From Streptosporangium subroseum (GTDB lineage Bacteria; Actinomycetota; Actinomycetes; Streptosporangiales; Streptosporangiaceae): 64,000 bases of DNA. Within the stretch, counting starts at the first letter, position 1. Each line of letters begins with the position of its first letter. Positions 51,436 to 59,988 of the stretch are shown here, in pieces. The stretch lies in contig NZ_FZOD01000008.1 in assembly GCF_900188345.1 (NCBI RefSeq), positions 182,719-246,718 of the forward strand, in the 5' to 3' direction. Made by a program: the position numbers and the translations under genes. The notes under the pieces were generated by a model. The model was not told the DNA's origin, made no database searches, and saw only the letters and a program-made list of their open reading frames with translations.

Positions 51436-53592
51436 ATGGCGGTGCTGATGGCGACGGCATCCTGTACCGCCTACCGGGCGGCACTGGAGTCCAGCGGTGA
51501 AGTAGTGGGTGAGCGGACGCTGGTGCGGCGGGTGGGCTGGCTGGCCGCACTCGCCCAGACCATGACCACCCAGATCCTCACCGAACGATGGACCGGTGCC
51601 GCCCTGAGTGACCTCGCCTCCGGCACAAGCAGCGACGGTCGGGCGTTACCGGCCAAGGGGTGGATGGCCGTTCGCCGGTTGAGCTGGGGGTGTGCCGCCC
51701 CGGCGGGGGTGTATGTGCCCGAGCGGGTGCGGCGCATCGCCGAGGAAGAGGCCGCCCGGGCACTGCGGCTGGCGCTGCATCGCCGGACGGTGCTGGCGGC
51801 GGTGTGCGCGACCTGGCCAGCCGACCCGGCCAGGCACTCGGAGGCCGAATGGCGGGCGTTGCGCGCGGCGCTGCCCGCTGGGGTGAGTACAGCGCAGATC
51901 CGTAACCGCACCCGGCAGGTCCGCGCGCACCTGACCGCGCACGGAAGCTTGCCCATTGATGTGACCGGGTTGGAGGAGGTGCCGGTGGTGGCGGCGCAGG
52001 TGCTGCTGGCCGCGGCCGACAAGCAACTGGTCACCCTGACCCGCGCCACCGCAGTACCCGCGGACGCCGGCGCCTCGGGCGGACCGGGGACGGATAAGGG
52101 CGGCGGGCCAGCCGCAGGCGACGGGCACGATGGGCCACAGACAGCGGTGTTGCGGGTGAAGTTACCGCTGGTGGCGGCCCCGGTTTCGCGGGCCGATTGG
52201 GCGTGGCATGTGATCGTGTTCACGGTGCCGCCGCACGTGCCCACCCACGCCGCCTGGTGTGCGCCCACGCTGCGGGTGGCCGCACACCGGTTGCGGGTGG
52301 ATCTGCCGTTCACCGTCCCGTTGCCGGTGGTTTCGGCGGTGGGGCATCGGGTGGGGCTGGGGTTGGATTGGGGGGTGAACACGTTGCTGACCGGCACCGT
52401 CGCCCGCCTGACCCACCCGACCGATGATGGACTGACCGGCAAGCCGGGCAGCGGGCGGACGACTGGCCCTGCGGGTGGGCGAGTGGTCTCCGACGGGCGG
52501 ATGCTGCGCTACGACGCAACCGCGATCTCGGCGAAACTACACCGGCTACGCGCCCACCGCGAACGCCTGGCCGCCAAACGCGACCACTACGCCGCACTGC
52601 TGCCGGGAATGTGCGCCCCGCACTTCCAGTGGGCCGACCTGCAGCACCACCACGCCCGCGCCGCAGCCGAGCATGAGCGGGTATGTGCGAGAATCCGCCG
52701 CCTCAATCATGCGCTGGCCTGGTCGGCGGCCCGCTGGGCGGTAGACCAGGCGATCGCCACCGGCGCCGGTGTCATCTACCTGGAAGATCTGGCCACCTTG
52801 CAGGCGCGGGGGCGCCGCCGGGGGAATGCCCGCCTGTCCGGGCAGGTGCGCGGCCTAGTGGTGGCGGCGATCCGGCACCTGGCCGCCAAAGCGAGCATCG
52901 CCGTGGTGACCGTTCCGGCGCGGGGCACCTCGAAGTACTGCCCGCGCTGCGGCACCGGCACCAGTGTCCTGCAGCATGTGGCGGCGCCAGACCGGCCCAA
53001 ACGGGCGGGCTGGAAATGGGCGCGCTGCTCCTGCGGGCTGTCGGCCGATCGCGACTGGGCGGCCGCCGAGCGGATCGTGGCGCGTGGCCTGCTCGGCCAA
53101 TCCCATACCCGCACCGATCGGGCCACCGGTCACCGCACCATCACCGTCGTGGTGGAGGGCAACGTCGCCCGCGCCCGGCGTCCCCGCGCCGAGGCCCGGC
53201 GGGTGCGCCGCGCCAACCGTACCGGCCGTGACTCCTTCGTCCGCCCCGACCGGCCCGGCCCTACTTTGGGTAAGGGCCGGTCCACGCCTAAACGCCCCGG
53301 ACGGCCCCCACGGGTAGCCCAGGGCGCCCGGGTGGTTCGGGGTGAGGCCGGGCTCGCACAAGCTTCTCGCCGTGTGCCGGAGTGGCGTACGGTTCCCGCC
53401 CCCACCACGGTGGGACAGCGTCCGGCGGGACACGAACCCCAGAGCGGCCACCCCCTGGGGAGCCGCTCAGGTCGTGCACGCGATTTCCAGCACCGGACCG
53501 GTTTCCACCGCGCCCGCGCCACCCCCGTCATCCGCCTCAGCGCAGAGTACGGACCCCGCGCGGGAACGGCCACACCGACCCAAGCTGTCTGA
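51436..53592 (+). CDS. Large TnpB-like (IS200/IS605 OrfB) RuvC nuclease, no TnpA
   Basis: About 718 residues from ATG 51436 (GTG 51388 or TTG 51379 are alternatives). The RuvC-like site is Asp311 (GLGLDWGVNTLL), Glu450 (IYLEDLATL) and the DRD at 538-540 (LSADRDWAAAERI). A zinc ribbon lies before it: Cys502 and Cys505 (YCPRCG), Cys531 and Cys533 (RCSCG). This is the TnpB/Cas12 ancestral core. The family's usual Asn positions after DRD are lost. TnpB is normally about 400 residues; here the N-terminal part is longer and a 180-residue Arg/Pro-rich tail follows the nuclease core. No TnpA and no CRISPR array are near. Confidence 0.8.
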   Translation: MAVLMATASCTAYRAALESSGEVVGERTLVRRVGWLAALAQTMTTQILTERWTGAALSDLASGTSSDGRALPAKGWMAVRRLSWGCAAPAGVYVPERVRRIAEEEAARALRLALHRRTVLAAVCATWPADPARHSEAEWRALRAALPAGVSTAQIRNRTRQVRAHLTAHGSLPIDVTGLEEVPVVAAQVLLAAADKQLVTLTRATAVPADAGASGGPGTDKGGGPAAGDGHDGPQTAVLRVKLPLVAAPVSRADWAWHVIVFTVPPHVPTHAAWCAPTLRVAAHRLRVDLPFTVPLPVVSAVGHRVGLGLDWGVNTLLTGTVARLTHPTDDGLTGKPGSGRTTGPAGGRVVSDGRMLRYDATAISAKLHRLRAHRERLAAKRDHYAALLPGMCAPHFQWADLQHHHARAAAEHERVCARIRRLNHALAWSAARWAVDQAIATGAGVIYLEDLATLQARGRRRGNARLSGQVRGLVVAAIRHLAAKASIAVVTVPARGTSKYCPRCGTGTSVLQHVAAPDRPKRAGWKWARCSCGLSADRDWAAAERIVARGLLGQSHTRTDRATGHRTITVVVEGNVARARRPRAEARRVRRANRTGRDSFVRPDRPGPTLGKGRSTPKRPGRPPRVAQGARVVRGEAGLAQASRRVPEWRTVPAPTTVGQRPAGHEPQSGHPLGSRSGRARDFQHRTGFHRARATPVIRLSAEYGPRAGTATPTQAV

Positions 53593-54564
53593 AAACCTCA
53601 GACAACCACCGGAAATCGAAGACGCTCTCAGATCGGTCAGGATCGCACGGTGGTCGCTGCCCGTCATCGGCAGCACCCGGCTGTCGAGGGCTATGAACCC
53701 GCGGGTGAGCACGTGGTCCAGGCGGACGGCGGGCAGCTTCGCGGGCCAGGTGAACTGCAGGCCGGTGCCGGCTTCCTCCGACACGGGCGACAGGAGTGCG
53801 GTGAGACGCCTCATCTCCCGGTCGGTGGTGGCGGTGTTCAGGTCGCCGGCGACGATGATCCGAGGGCTGGGGTCCGCCTGAATCGCACGGGCCAGCGCCT
53901 CCACCTCGGCGTTGCGGTTGGCGATGACGGACGGCTCGTTGGGGCGGAAGGACGCGAGGTGCACCGCGTAAAAACTGACCGGCCCCTGCGGCGTACGGAT
54001 GACGGCCTGACGTGAGCGCGGCACTCCGGGCACCTGCCGTGGCCGGTCGTCGAAGGGGTACCGGCTCCACACCGCCACACCCGGATTGTCCGGGAACTGA
54101 TACGGGTAGCCGGGGCTGATCTCCCGGCCGAAGACGGGATCGACCGTGCCGTTCCTCAGCACCGGATCGTCGGGGACCTCCGCGGCCACGAGGATGTCCG
54201 CGTCGGTGGCCCGCAGCGCCTTGGCGGTCGTCGCCAGGTCGCGGTTGGAGTAGCTGACGTTCTGGTGGACCACGCGCAGGTCCCGGGGCACGATGCCGGC
54301 GATGCCGGGGGCGCGGACGAACGCGGGTCCGAACATCACCGCCCACATCACGGCGGGGACCATGGCTCCCGCCAGCACGAGCCATGACCGCCGGACGAGC
54401 GCGACCAGGAGCATGACGGGAACCACGAGGCCCAGCCACGGCAGGCCGCTGTCGAGCGTGTTGCCCCCTCCGTGCCAGTTCGGCAGCAGCCGGTGCCCCA
54501 CCATGACGAGGGCGATCAGAACACCCGCGGTTGCCGTCAGCCCGCCCCCGAACCGCGGCGACAT
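53467..54564 (-). CDS. Membrane-anchored endonuclease/exonuclease/phosphatase family protein
   Basis: A 365-residue protein. Three membrane helices (about 5-90) anchor an extracytoplasmic EEP domain. Motifs are VVHQNVSYSN, VAAEVPD, IVAGDLNTA, VRLDHVL and the catalytic GSDHRAILTDLR. EEP folds are phosphodiesterases or DNases. The enzyme should end soon after GSDHR, yet 50 more residues of low-complexity sequence run to 53467. They overlap the 3' end of the TnpB-like frame by 126 bases, so the original end may have been replaced. Confidence 0.83.
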   Translation of the reverse strand: MSPRFGGGLTATAGVLIALVMVGHRLLPNWHGGGNTLDSGLPWLGLVVPVMLLVALVRRSWLVLAGAMVPAVMWAVMFGPAFVRAPGIAGIVPRDLRVVHQNVSYSNRDLATTAKALRATDADILVAAEVPDDPVLRNGTVDPVFGREISPGYPYQFPDNPGVAVWSRYPFDDRPRQVPGVPRSRQAVIRTPQGPVSFYAVHLASFRPNEPSVIANRNAEVEALARAIQADPSPRIIVAGDLNTATTDREMRRLTALLSPVSEEAGTGLQFTWPAKLPAVRLDHVLTRGFIALDSRVLPMTGSDHRAILTDLRASSISGGCLRFSDSLGRCGRSRAGSVLCAEADDGGGAGAVETGPVLEIACTT

Positions 54565-54794
54565 GATGAGAGATCCCTTCGACGACTGCGAGCGGCGGTC
54601 TTCACCGGATTCAGTCCATCACGACACCGGCGGCCGCGGAGAGAGCCTGTGATGTCGAGGTCCGTCCATGCCGCTGCCGGGCGGAGGACTTTACCCCCAC
54701 CTGGCGATTCGGGCCCGGACACCCGGCAGGAGCCCCCGACCCGCGCGCATGCCGGTCAGGGGCCCCTTCTTGCCGGTTCTCACCGATGGAAGAC

Positions 54795-54837
54795 GCCGCG
54801 CCGCCCTGCGCCGTTGAACGGCGCAGGGCGGCGCGGC
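54795..54837 (-). terminator. 19-bp perfect hairpin, terminator of the phosphatase gene
   Basis: GCCGCGCCGCCCTGCGCCG (54795-54813) pairs perfectly with 54819-54837 around a 5-base loop (TTGAA). It lies 20 bases downstream of the PhoX-type gene stop on the minus strand and is the strongest terminator-like structure in the window. Confidence 0.8.
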
Positions 54838-54856
54838 ACCCGCGGTCGTACGACGG

Positions 54857-56311
54857 TCAGTGGTGGCCGTGGCCGTTTCCGTGACCGTTTCCGTGGCCGT
54901 GGTCGTCGCCCTCGCTCGGCCGGCCCCAGGGACCGGTGATCGCGAACACGTAGCCCGGGCTCTGGATGTTGGCGTACAGGATCCTCCCGTCCTCGCTGAA
55001 GGTCGGGCCGGTGAACTCGCTGGTGCTGAAATCGTTGCGGGCCATCGGGTAGGCGTTGCCCTGCTTGGTGACGCCGACCAGGTGCGACACGCCTTCGCCG
55101 TCCTCGGCCAGGATGACCCCGCCGTACGGAGAGACGGTGATGTTGTCCGGCCCGTCGTAGTCGGTGTCCTTCTCGGGGTCCGGGTTCACACCGAAGATCG
55201 TCTTAAGGGTGACCGTCTCGGTCTTGGGGTTGTAGAACCACACCTGGCCGTCGTGCTCGTTGACGCTGCCGTCGTCCGCGCGGGCGAAGCTGGCGACGAA
55301 GTAGGCGCCGCCGTCGGACCACCAGGCGCCTTCGAGCTTGCGGCTGCGGGTGACCTGGTCGTCGCTGAACTGCTTGCGCACCGAGACGGTCTTGGCGTCG
55401 CGGTCGGGAACGTTGACCCACTTCACCTTGTACGTGGTGCCCGGCTGGGTGGCCTCGGACAGGTCGGCGATGTGCTTGCTTCCCTTGAAGCAGCTCATGG
55501 CCTCCAGGGTGCCCGCGGTGTCGCCGCCCTTGCTGAGCGCGAGCTTTCGCAGCGCGCCCTTGCCGGCCCGGAAGTGCCTCGGCGGGGTCCAGCGGAAGTA
55601 CAGCCCGAGCGGGCTGCCCGCGTCCTCGGTCTCGTAGATCGCGGAGGTGTGCGGGTCGACCGCGACGGCCTCGTGCGCGAACCTGCCCAGGAACTTCAGC
55701 GGGATCGGGTCGAGGTTGGCCTTGCGGTCGAACGGGTCGACCTCGAAGACGTACCCGTGGTCCTTCTGCAGCGCGCCGCCGGCGCGCGCCTCGGTCTCCT
55801 CGCAGGTCAGCCAGGTGTCCCAGGGGGTGATGCCACCCGCGCAGTTGTTGTGCGTGCCGGCCACGCTGACATACTCACGGATGCGGTTGCCGCGGTTGTC
55901 GACCTCGATGTTCGTGGTGCCGCCGCGCGCACCCGGGTCGTACGTCAGGCCCGGCAGGGCGGGCACGCCGTAGGGTTCGGTGCCGTCGATTTCGTGGTTG
56001 TTGACCAGGACGGAGCCGTGGCGGCCCTTGAAGAAGCCGGTGCCGTCGGCGTCGCTCGGGGTCGGCTCTCCCGACTCGAGCAGCGTCTTCCCCGCCTGAG
56101 CGACGATCTTGTAGGAAAAACCCTTCGGGAGTGCGAGCAGGCCGGCCGGGTCCGCGACGACCGGGCCGTAGCCCACCGCCTTGACACCGGTCTGAGCGGC
56201 CTGTGCGGCGGCGGGGCCGGCAATCGCTTCGATACTGCCGACGATGGCAATGCCCAGGCCACCCACTGCGCTGGAACGCAGCAGGTTGCGGCGAGAGATC
56301 GAGGAAGTCAC
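54857..56311 (-). CDS. phoX: Tat-exported PhoX-type alkaline phosphatase (DUF839)
   Basis: About 484 residues from GTG 56311 (ATG 56329 is possible). A Tat signal (SRRNLLRSSAVGG then a hydrophobic Ala-rich core) leads to the PhoX/DUF839 beta-propeller domain with VNNHEIDGTEPYG, TPWDTWLTCEE and NITVSPYGGVILAEDGEG. PhoX enzymes use Ca2+/Fe3+ and release phosphate outside the cell. The C-terminus ends HGHGNGHGNGHGHH, a probable metal-binding tail. Control by phosphate is likely; a PHO-box-like half, GTTCATCCCGG, lies at 56408-56398 on this strand, but a tandem second unit is not clear. Confidence 0.87.
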   Translation of the reverse strand: MTSSISRRNLLRSSAVGGLGIAIVGSIEAIAGPAAAQAAQTGVKAVGYGPVVADPAGLLALPKGFSYKIVAQAGKTLLESGEPTPSDADGTGFFKGRHGSVLVNNHEIDGTEPYGVPALPGLTYDPGARGGTTNIEVDNRGNRIREYVSVAGTHNNCAGGITPWDTWLTCEETEARAGGALQKDHGYVFEVDPFDRKANLDPIPLKFLGRFAHEAVAVDPHTSAIYETEDAGSPLGLYFRWTPPRHFRAGKGALRKLALSKGGDTAGTLEAMSCFKGSKHIADLSEATQPGTTYKVKWVNVPDRDAKTVSVRKQFSDDQVTRSRKLEGAWWSDGGAYFVASFARADDGSVNEHDGQVWFYNPKTETVTLKTIFGVNPDPEKDTDYDGPDNITVSPYGGVILAEDGEGVSHLVGVTKQGNAYPMARNDFSTSEFTGPTFSEDGRILYANIQSPGYVFAITGPWGRPSEGDDHGHGNGHGNGHGHH

Positions 56312-56446
56312 AGGGGGTACCTTTTCCATTACATATCGGTAGATACATAATGGACCCAAGTCCTCCGGCCTGAACGATTCCTCTCATGATGTGGTCACCG
56401 GGATGAACGCACGGAGAATGCTCAACCTTGACGCCGGTAATGCGTT

Positions 56447-56480
56447 TATATAGGCGATTAGATCGTATATAGGCGATTAG
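56447..56480. repeat. Direct repeat TATATAGGCGATTAG, 19-bp spacing
   Basis: The 15-base word occurs twice, at 56447-56461 and 56466-56480, with no mismatch. The period of 19 bases and AT-rich half-sites look like a regulator site or paired promoter boxes. It lies between the divergent phoX (56311) and cupin (56608) genes. Confidence 0.85.
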
Positions 56481-56607
56481 GGCCACCATTGGGCAGGCCG
56501 GGCCTCCGCCCGGGCGGCCGGCAGTACATGCGGCCCCCGATGACCATGCGGCGTGCCAGGCCGGTCCGACCGACCGGCATGAAAACGTCGCCACTATCAT
56601 CGGTCCA

Positions 56608-57039
56608 ATGACAACCTCCATCCGCCCTCCACTCGCCGAGGCCCTGGACCTGCTGCCGCATCCCGAGGGCGGCTGGTACCGGGAGACATGGAAGACCTCC
56701 GCCGACGTCACCCCGCCCGGGTACGGCGGGGCGCGGGCCACCGCCACCGGGATCTACTTCCTGCTGGAGCCCGGCGAGGAGTCACGCCCGCACGTGGTCC
56801 GCTCCGACGAGGTGTGGCTCTGGCACCGGGGCGGCCCGCTGACCCTGATCCTCGGCGGCCACGAGGGCCAGCCCTCCAGCACGACGATCCTCGGCCCCGC
56901 GGTGGAGGAGGGACAGGCCCCGCAGGTCCTGGTGCCCGCCGGAACCTGGCAGGCCGCCCGCCCGGCCGGCGACGAGGGCGTGCTGGTGAGCTGCGTCGTC
57001 TCCCCCGGCTTCGACTTCGCCGATTTCCGCATGCTTTGA
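56608..57039 (+). CDS. Cupin domain protein (DUF985/cupin_5)
   Basis: A 143-residue single-domain cupin. The family motif LDLLPHPEGGWYRETWK is near the N-terminus, followed by ATGIYFLLEPGEESRPHVV, DEVWLWHRGG and the end GFDFADFRML. The fold is a small beta-barrel; in the family it can bind a metal and sugar or amine ligands. No partner gene is next to it. The stop TGA is immediately followed by the IS200/IS605-like end sequence. Confidence 0.85.
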   Translation: MTTSIRPPLAEALDLLPHPEGGWYRETWKTSADVTPPGYGGARATATGIYFLLEPGEESRPHVVRSDEVWLWHRGGPLTLILGGHEGQPSSTTILGPAVEEGQAPQVLVPAGTWQAARPAGDEGVLVSCVVSPGFDFADFRML

Positions 57040-57100
57040 CATCCTCCCCGCCCTGAAGGACGGAGCATCCGCCCTAGACGTCCGGTGACGAGCTCTCCTT
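57037..57100 (-). mobile_element. IS200/IS605-like right-end relic
   Basis: TTTGACATCCTCCCC followed by the hairpin CCGCCCTGAAGGACGG matches, in reverse, the usual right end of actinobacterial IS200/IS605 elements (hairpin, then GGGGAGGATGTCAA). No tnpA, tnpB or other end remains: aldehyde dehydrogenase starts at 57144. Only this border piece is kept. Confidence 0.6.
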
Positions 57101-57143
57101 TGCGGGGAGAATGCGGTCACAAGCCCAAAACAGGAGGTCAACG

Positions 57144-58679
57144 ATGACCCGCGAGATCGGTTCCGTCATCGGCGGAAAAGAAGTCCCGAACGGCACGGCC
57201 TACGACTCGATCAACCCCGCCAAGGTGGACGAGGTGGTCGCCCGGGTCCAGCTGGCGGACGCGGGCACGTTCTCCTCCGCGTGCCGTACGGCCGCCGCGG
57301 CCCAGAAGGAGTGGGCGGCGGTTCCCGCGCCCGTCCGGGGCCGGGTGATCGCCTCGATCGGACGGCTGGTGGAGGCCAACGCCGAGGCGCTGGCCCGCCT
57401 GGTCACCCGGGAGATCGGCAAGCCGTACGCCGAGGCGCTGGGCGAGGTCCGCGAGATCATCGACACGTGTGACTTCTTCCTCGGCGAGGGCAGGCGGCTC
57501 TACGGGCAGACGGTGCCCTCGGAGATGCCGGACAAGAACCTGTTCACCTTCCGGGTCCCGGTGGGAGTGGCCGCGGTGATCACCGCGGGCAACTTCCCGG
57601 TCGCGGTGCCGTCCTGGTATCTCGTCCCGGCGCTGCTGTCGGGCAACGCGGTCGTGTGGAAGCCCGCCGAGTACGCCGCGGCCTCGGCGGAGGCGCTCTA
57701 CCGGCTGTTCGCGGCGGCGGGGCTGCCCGAGGGCGTGCTGAACCTGGTGCTCGCCGACGGCCAGGCGACGTTCGAAGGCCTGGAGACCGCGCTGGGCGAG
57801 GGCACGGTGCACAAGGTCGGTTTCACCGGCTCCACCGAGGTGGGCCGGAGGATCGGCGAGCTGTGCGGGCGGCACCTGCAGTCCCCCTGCCTGGAGCTCG
57901 GTGGCAAGAACCCGATGGTGGTCATGCCCGACGCCGACCTCGACCTGGCGGTGGAGGGCGCGCTGTTCGCCGGGTTCGGCACGGCGGGGCAGCGCTGCAC
58001 CTCGCTCGGCACGGTGATCGTGCACGAGAACGTTCACGACGAGTTCCTCGACCGCTACACGCGTGCGGTGGCCGAGGCCGTGATCGGCGACCCGGCCGGA
58101 GACGTGCTGTGCGGGCCGATGCTCGACCACAAGTTCGCGTCACGGTACGAGGACTATCTGGGCTGGATCCAGCCGCACCACACGGTCGTCTCCGGCGCCA
58201 CCGGCCGGATCACCCCGGACAACGCCCGCGGCGACTTCTCCGGGGAGGGCGGCCTCTACTACCACCCGGTGGTCGTGGACGGCGTGCGCCCCGACGACCG
58301 GCTCTTCCTTGAGGAGACCTTCGGGCCGATCGTCGGCGTGAGCACCTTCACGACCCTGGACGAGGCCGTCGAGCTGGCCAACCGCCCCGGCTACGGACTG
58401 TCCTCCTCCATCTACACCACCGACCCCAAGTCCGCCTTCAGGTTCCGCGAGGGCATCGGCGCCGGCATGGTCAGCGTCAACAACTCCACCTCGGGCGCGG
58501 AGGCCCACCTGCCCTTCGGCGGAAACGGCAAGTCGGGCAACGGGAGCCGTCAGTCGGGGGTGTGGGTGCTCGACCAGTTCACCCGCTGGCAGGCCATGAA
58601 CTGGGACTACTCCGGCAAGCTGCAGAAGGCCCAGATGGACGTCGCCGAGGTCGTTCCCGACCTCGACTTCCGCCTCTGA
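57144..58679 (+). CDS. Aldehyde dehydrogenase family protein
   Basis: A 511-residue NAD(P)-dependent aldehyde dehydrogenase. Catalytic Glu is in LELGGKNP and catalytic Cys in FGTAGQRCTSLG. The oxyanion Asn is in TAGNFPVAVPSW, and the C-terminal motif is HLPFGGNGKSGNG. The type resembles semialdehyde dehydrogenases, with no marker for a single substrate. ATG 57144 follows CAGGAGG. The acetamidase/formamidase gene is next, convergent, so a shared nitrogen-compound route is possible but unproven. Confidence 0.88.
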   Translation: MTREIGSVIGGKEVPNGTAYDSINPAKVDEVVARVQLADAGTFSSACRTAAAAQKEWAAVPAPVRGRVIASIGRLVEANAEALARLVTREIGKPYAEALGEVREIIDTCDFFLGEGRRLYGQTVPSEMPDKNLFTFRVPVGVAAVITAGNFPVAVPSWYLVPALLSGNAVVWKPAEYAAASAEALYRLFAAAGLPEGVLNLVLADGQATFEGLETALGEGTVHKVGFTGSTEVGRRIGELCGRHLQSPCLELGGKNPMVVMPDADLDLAVEGALFAGFGTAGQRCTSLGTVIVHENVHDEFLDRYTRAVAEAVIGDPAGDVLCGPMLDHKFASRYEDYLGWIQPHHTVVSGATGRITPDNARGDFSGEGGLYYHPVVVDGVRPDDRLFLEETFGPIVGVSTFTTLDEAVELANRPGYGLSSSIYTTDPKSAFRFREGIGAGMVSVNNSTSGAEAHLPFGGNGKSGNGSRQSGVWVLDQFTRWQAMNWDYSGKLQKAQMDVAEVVPDLDFRL

Positions 58680-58724
58680 CGGGAGCCGCCGCGGGTCATC
58701 CGGCCCGCGGGGCGGGTCGCCCGG

Positions 58725-59645
58725 TCAGCGCAGTACGCCCTCGGGCAGCACGGCGTGGACGCCCCACACCTGGTTGGCCACCTGGGTGACCCGCAGGCTC
58801 ACGGCCGGGCTGGCCAGCGCGAGGGCGGTGGCCTTGTCCACCCCGAACATCGACTGAAGCCAGCCGAGCATGGCGTCCAGCGCCTGTGCGGACGCCTCGT
58901 TGAGGTCGGCGCTGAAGCCGAAGGTGACGCGGCCGGCCGGGGTCACCGCGTGCACCGTCGGGATCGGCCGGTCGGTCACCAGGTCGACCACGATCTCGGT
59001 GGTCATCCCGCACTCGATCGCCGTGCCGGACACCTCGCCGTCGCCCTGCGCGGCGTGCCCGTCGCCGAGGCACAGCTGCGCGCCGGGCACGGTCACCGGC
59101 AGGTAGAGGGTCGAGCCGGCGACCAGTTCGCGGCAGTCGATGTTCCCGCCGGACGGACGGGGCGGGGTCGTCGAGTGCTCACCGGCCTCGTCCGGCGGCA
59201 GGCCGATGACACCCAGGAAGGGCGCGAGGTCCATCGACAGCCCGTGGTTGTTGCGGCCCACGAGTTTGTCGGCGTCCAGCTCCCAGAGCAGCCAGGTCGG
59301 GGGCCCGCCCGCCACCCCGAGCCGCCGGTTGAGCGGGTTGTCCACCGCGGCGGCGACGGTCCAGCCCCACTCGTCGGGCCGCAGCGAGACCAGCCGCACC
59401 GCGAGCATCATCCCCGGTTCGGCGCCGCGTACGGCGATGGGCCCGGCGAGGCAGTGGCCGCGCTTGGCGCTGAACATCTTCGGACGGACCTCACCGGGCG
59501 TCCGCTGCCGCTCCAGGTGTCCCGAGGCGTCCAGGGAGTGCACGACGATCGTGTCACCCGGGTCGACGGTCAGCGCGGCCGGAAGGTCGCGGGAGAAGAC
59601 GTCGGTCACCGTTTCGGGGGTGGGGTCAAGCCGGTGCTTCGTCAT
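58725..59645 (-). CDS. Acetamidase/formamidase family protein
   Basis: A 306-residue FmdA/AmdA-type amidase. Motifs include GPIAVRGAEPGMMLAV, LAPFLGVIGLPP, GGNIDCRELVAGSTLYLPV and LGDGHAAQGDGEV, with the conserved His and Asp residues of the metal site. It should release ammonia from formamide or acetamide. The ATG is at 59645, and the gene converges on the aldehyde dehydrogenase. Confidence 0.88.
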   Translation of the reverse strand: MTKHRLDPTPETVTDVFSRDLPAALTVDPGDTIVVHSLDASGHLERQRTPGEVRPKMFSAKRGHCLAGPIAVRGAEPGMMLAVRLVSLRPDEWGWTVAAAVDNPLNRRLGVAGGPPTWLLWELDADKLVGRNNHGLSMDLAPFLGVIGLPPDEAGEHSTTPPRPSGGNIDCRELVAGSTLYLPVTVPGAQLCLGDGHAAQGDGEVSGTAIECGMTTEIVVDLVTDRPIPTVHAVTPAGRVTFGFSADLNEASAQALDAMLGWLQSMFGVDKATALALASPAVSLRVTQVANQVWGVHAVLPEGVLR

Positions 59646-59942
59646 GCAGGTCCTTCTTGTCCGGGGGCACGAGTGATCAGGGAACCGGTAGCCCCCCGGG
59701 GGGCCGGGGGCGATATGACCCTAACTGTCGGGTCCCGTCCAAGAACAGACCAAAACAGCGCACTTCGGAAAGGCCGGTGCGCGAGAGACGCCGGCGGCCG
59801 GCCCGGAAAACTCCGGGCCGGCCTGTCGGGTTCGCCGGTCGTCAGGTCACGGGCGGCCGGCGACGGTGCTCGTGCCGTACGGAGGTCACCTCACTGACAA
59901 CCGACGACCGCGCCGTACGGACCTGACGGAGGTCGGGTCACC
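59646..59942. other. Intergenic region with duplicated 3' sequences
   Basis: About 300 bases without a gene. It holds a 12-base palindrome CCCCCCGGGGGG near 59692, the hairpin at 59796-59823 and the repeat tract at 59862-59988. The acetamidase promoter must lie at its left edge. Confidence 0.5.
59796..59823 (-). terminator. 12-bp hairpin downstream of the beta-helix gene
   Basis: GGCCGGCCCGGA (59796-59807) pairs perfectly with 59812-59823 around a loop AAAC. It is the probable terminator of the secreted beta-helix gene that ends at 59943. Confidence 0.7.
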
Positions 59943-59988
59943 TCACTGATAACTGACGACGGTGCTCGTGCCGTACGAACCGACGACG
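59862..59988. repeat. Degenerate tandem repeat at the beta-helix gene 3' end
   Basis: Three units of roughly 50 bases share GTGCCGTACG and GGTCACCTCACTGA followed by AAC.GAC. The last unit contains the true end of the beta-helix gene (YGTSTVVSYQ), and the others lie just beyond the stop. It reads as a local duplication of the gene end. Confidence 0.7.

Noticed and set aside
53330..53460. tRNA-like pieces (GGTTCGTGTCCCGCC) near the end of the TnpB-like gene
   Set aside because: No seven-base acceptor stem, D-arm or anticodon stem fits around it, and it lies inside the TnpB-like frame.
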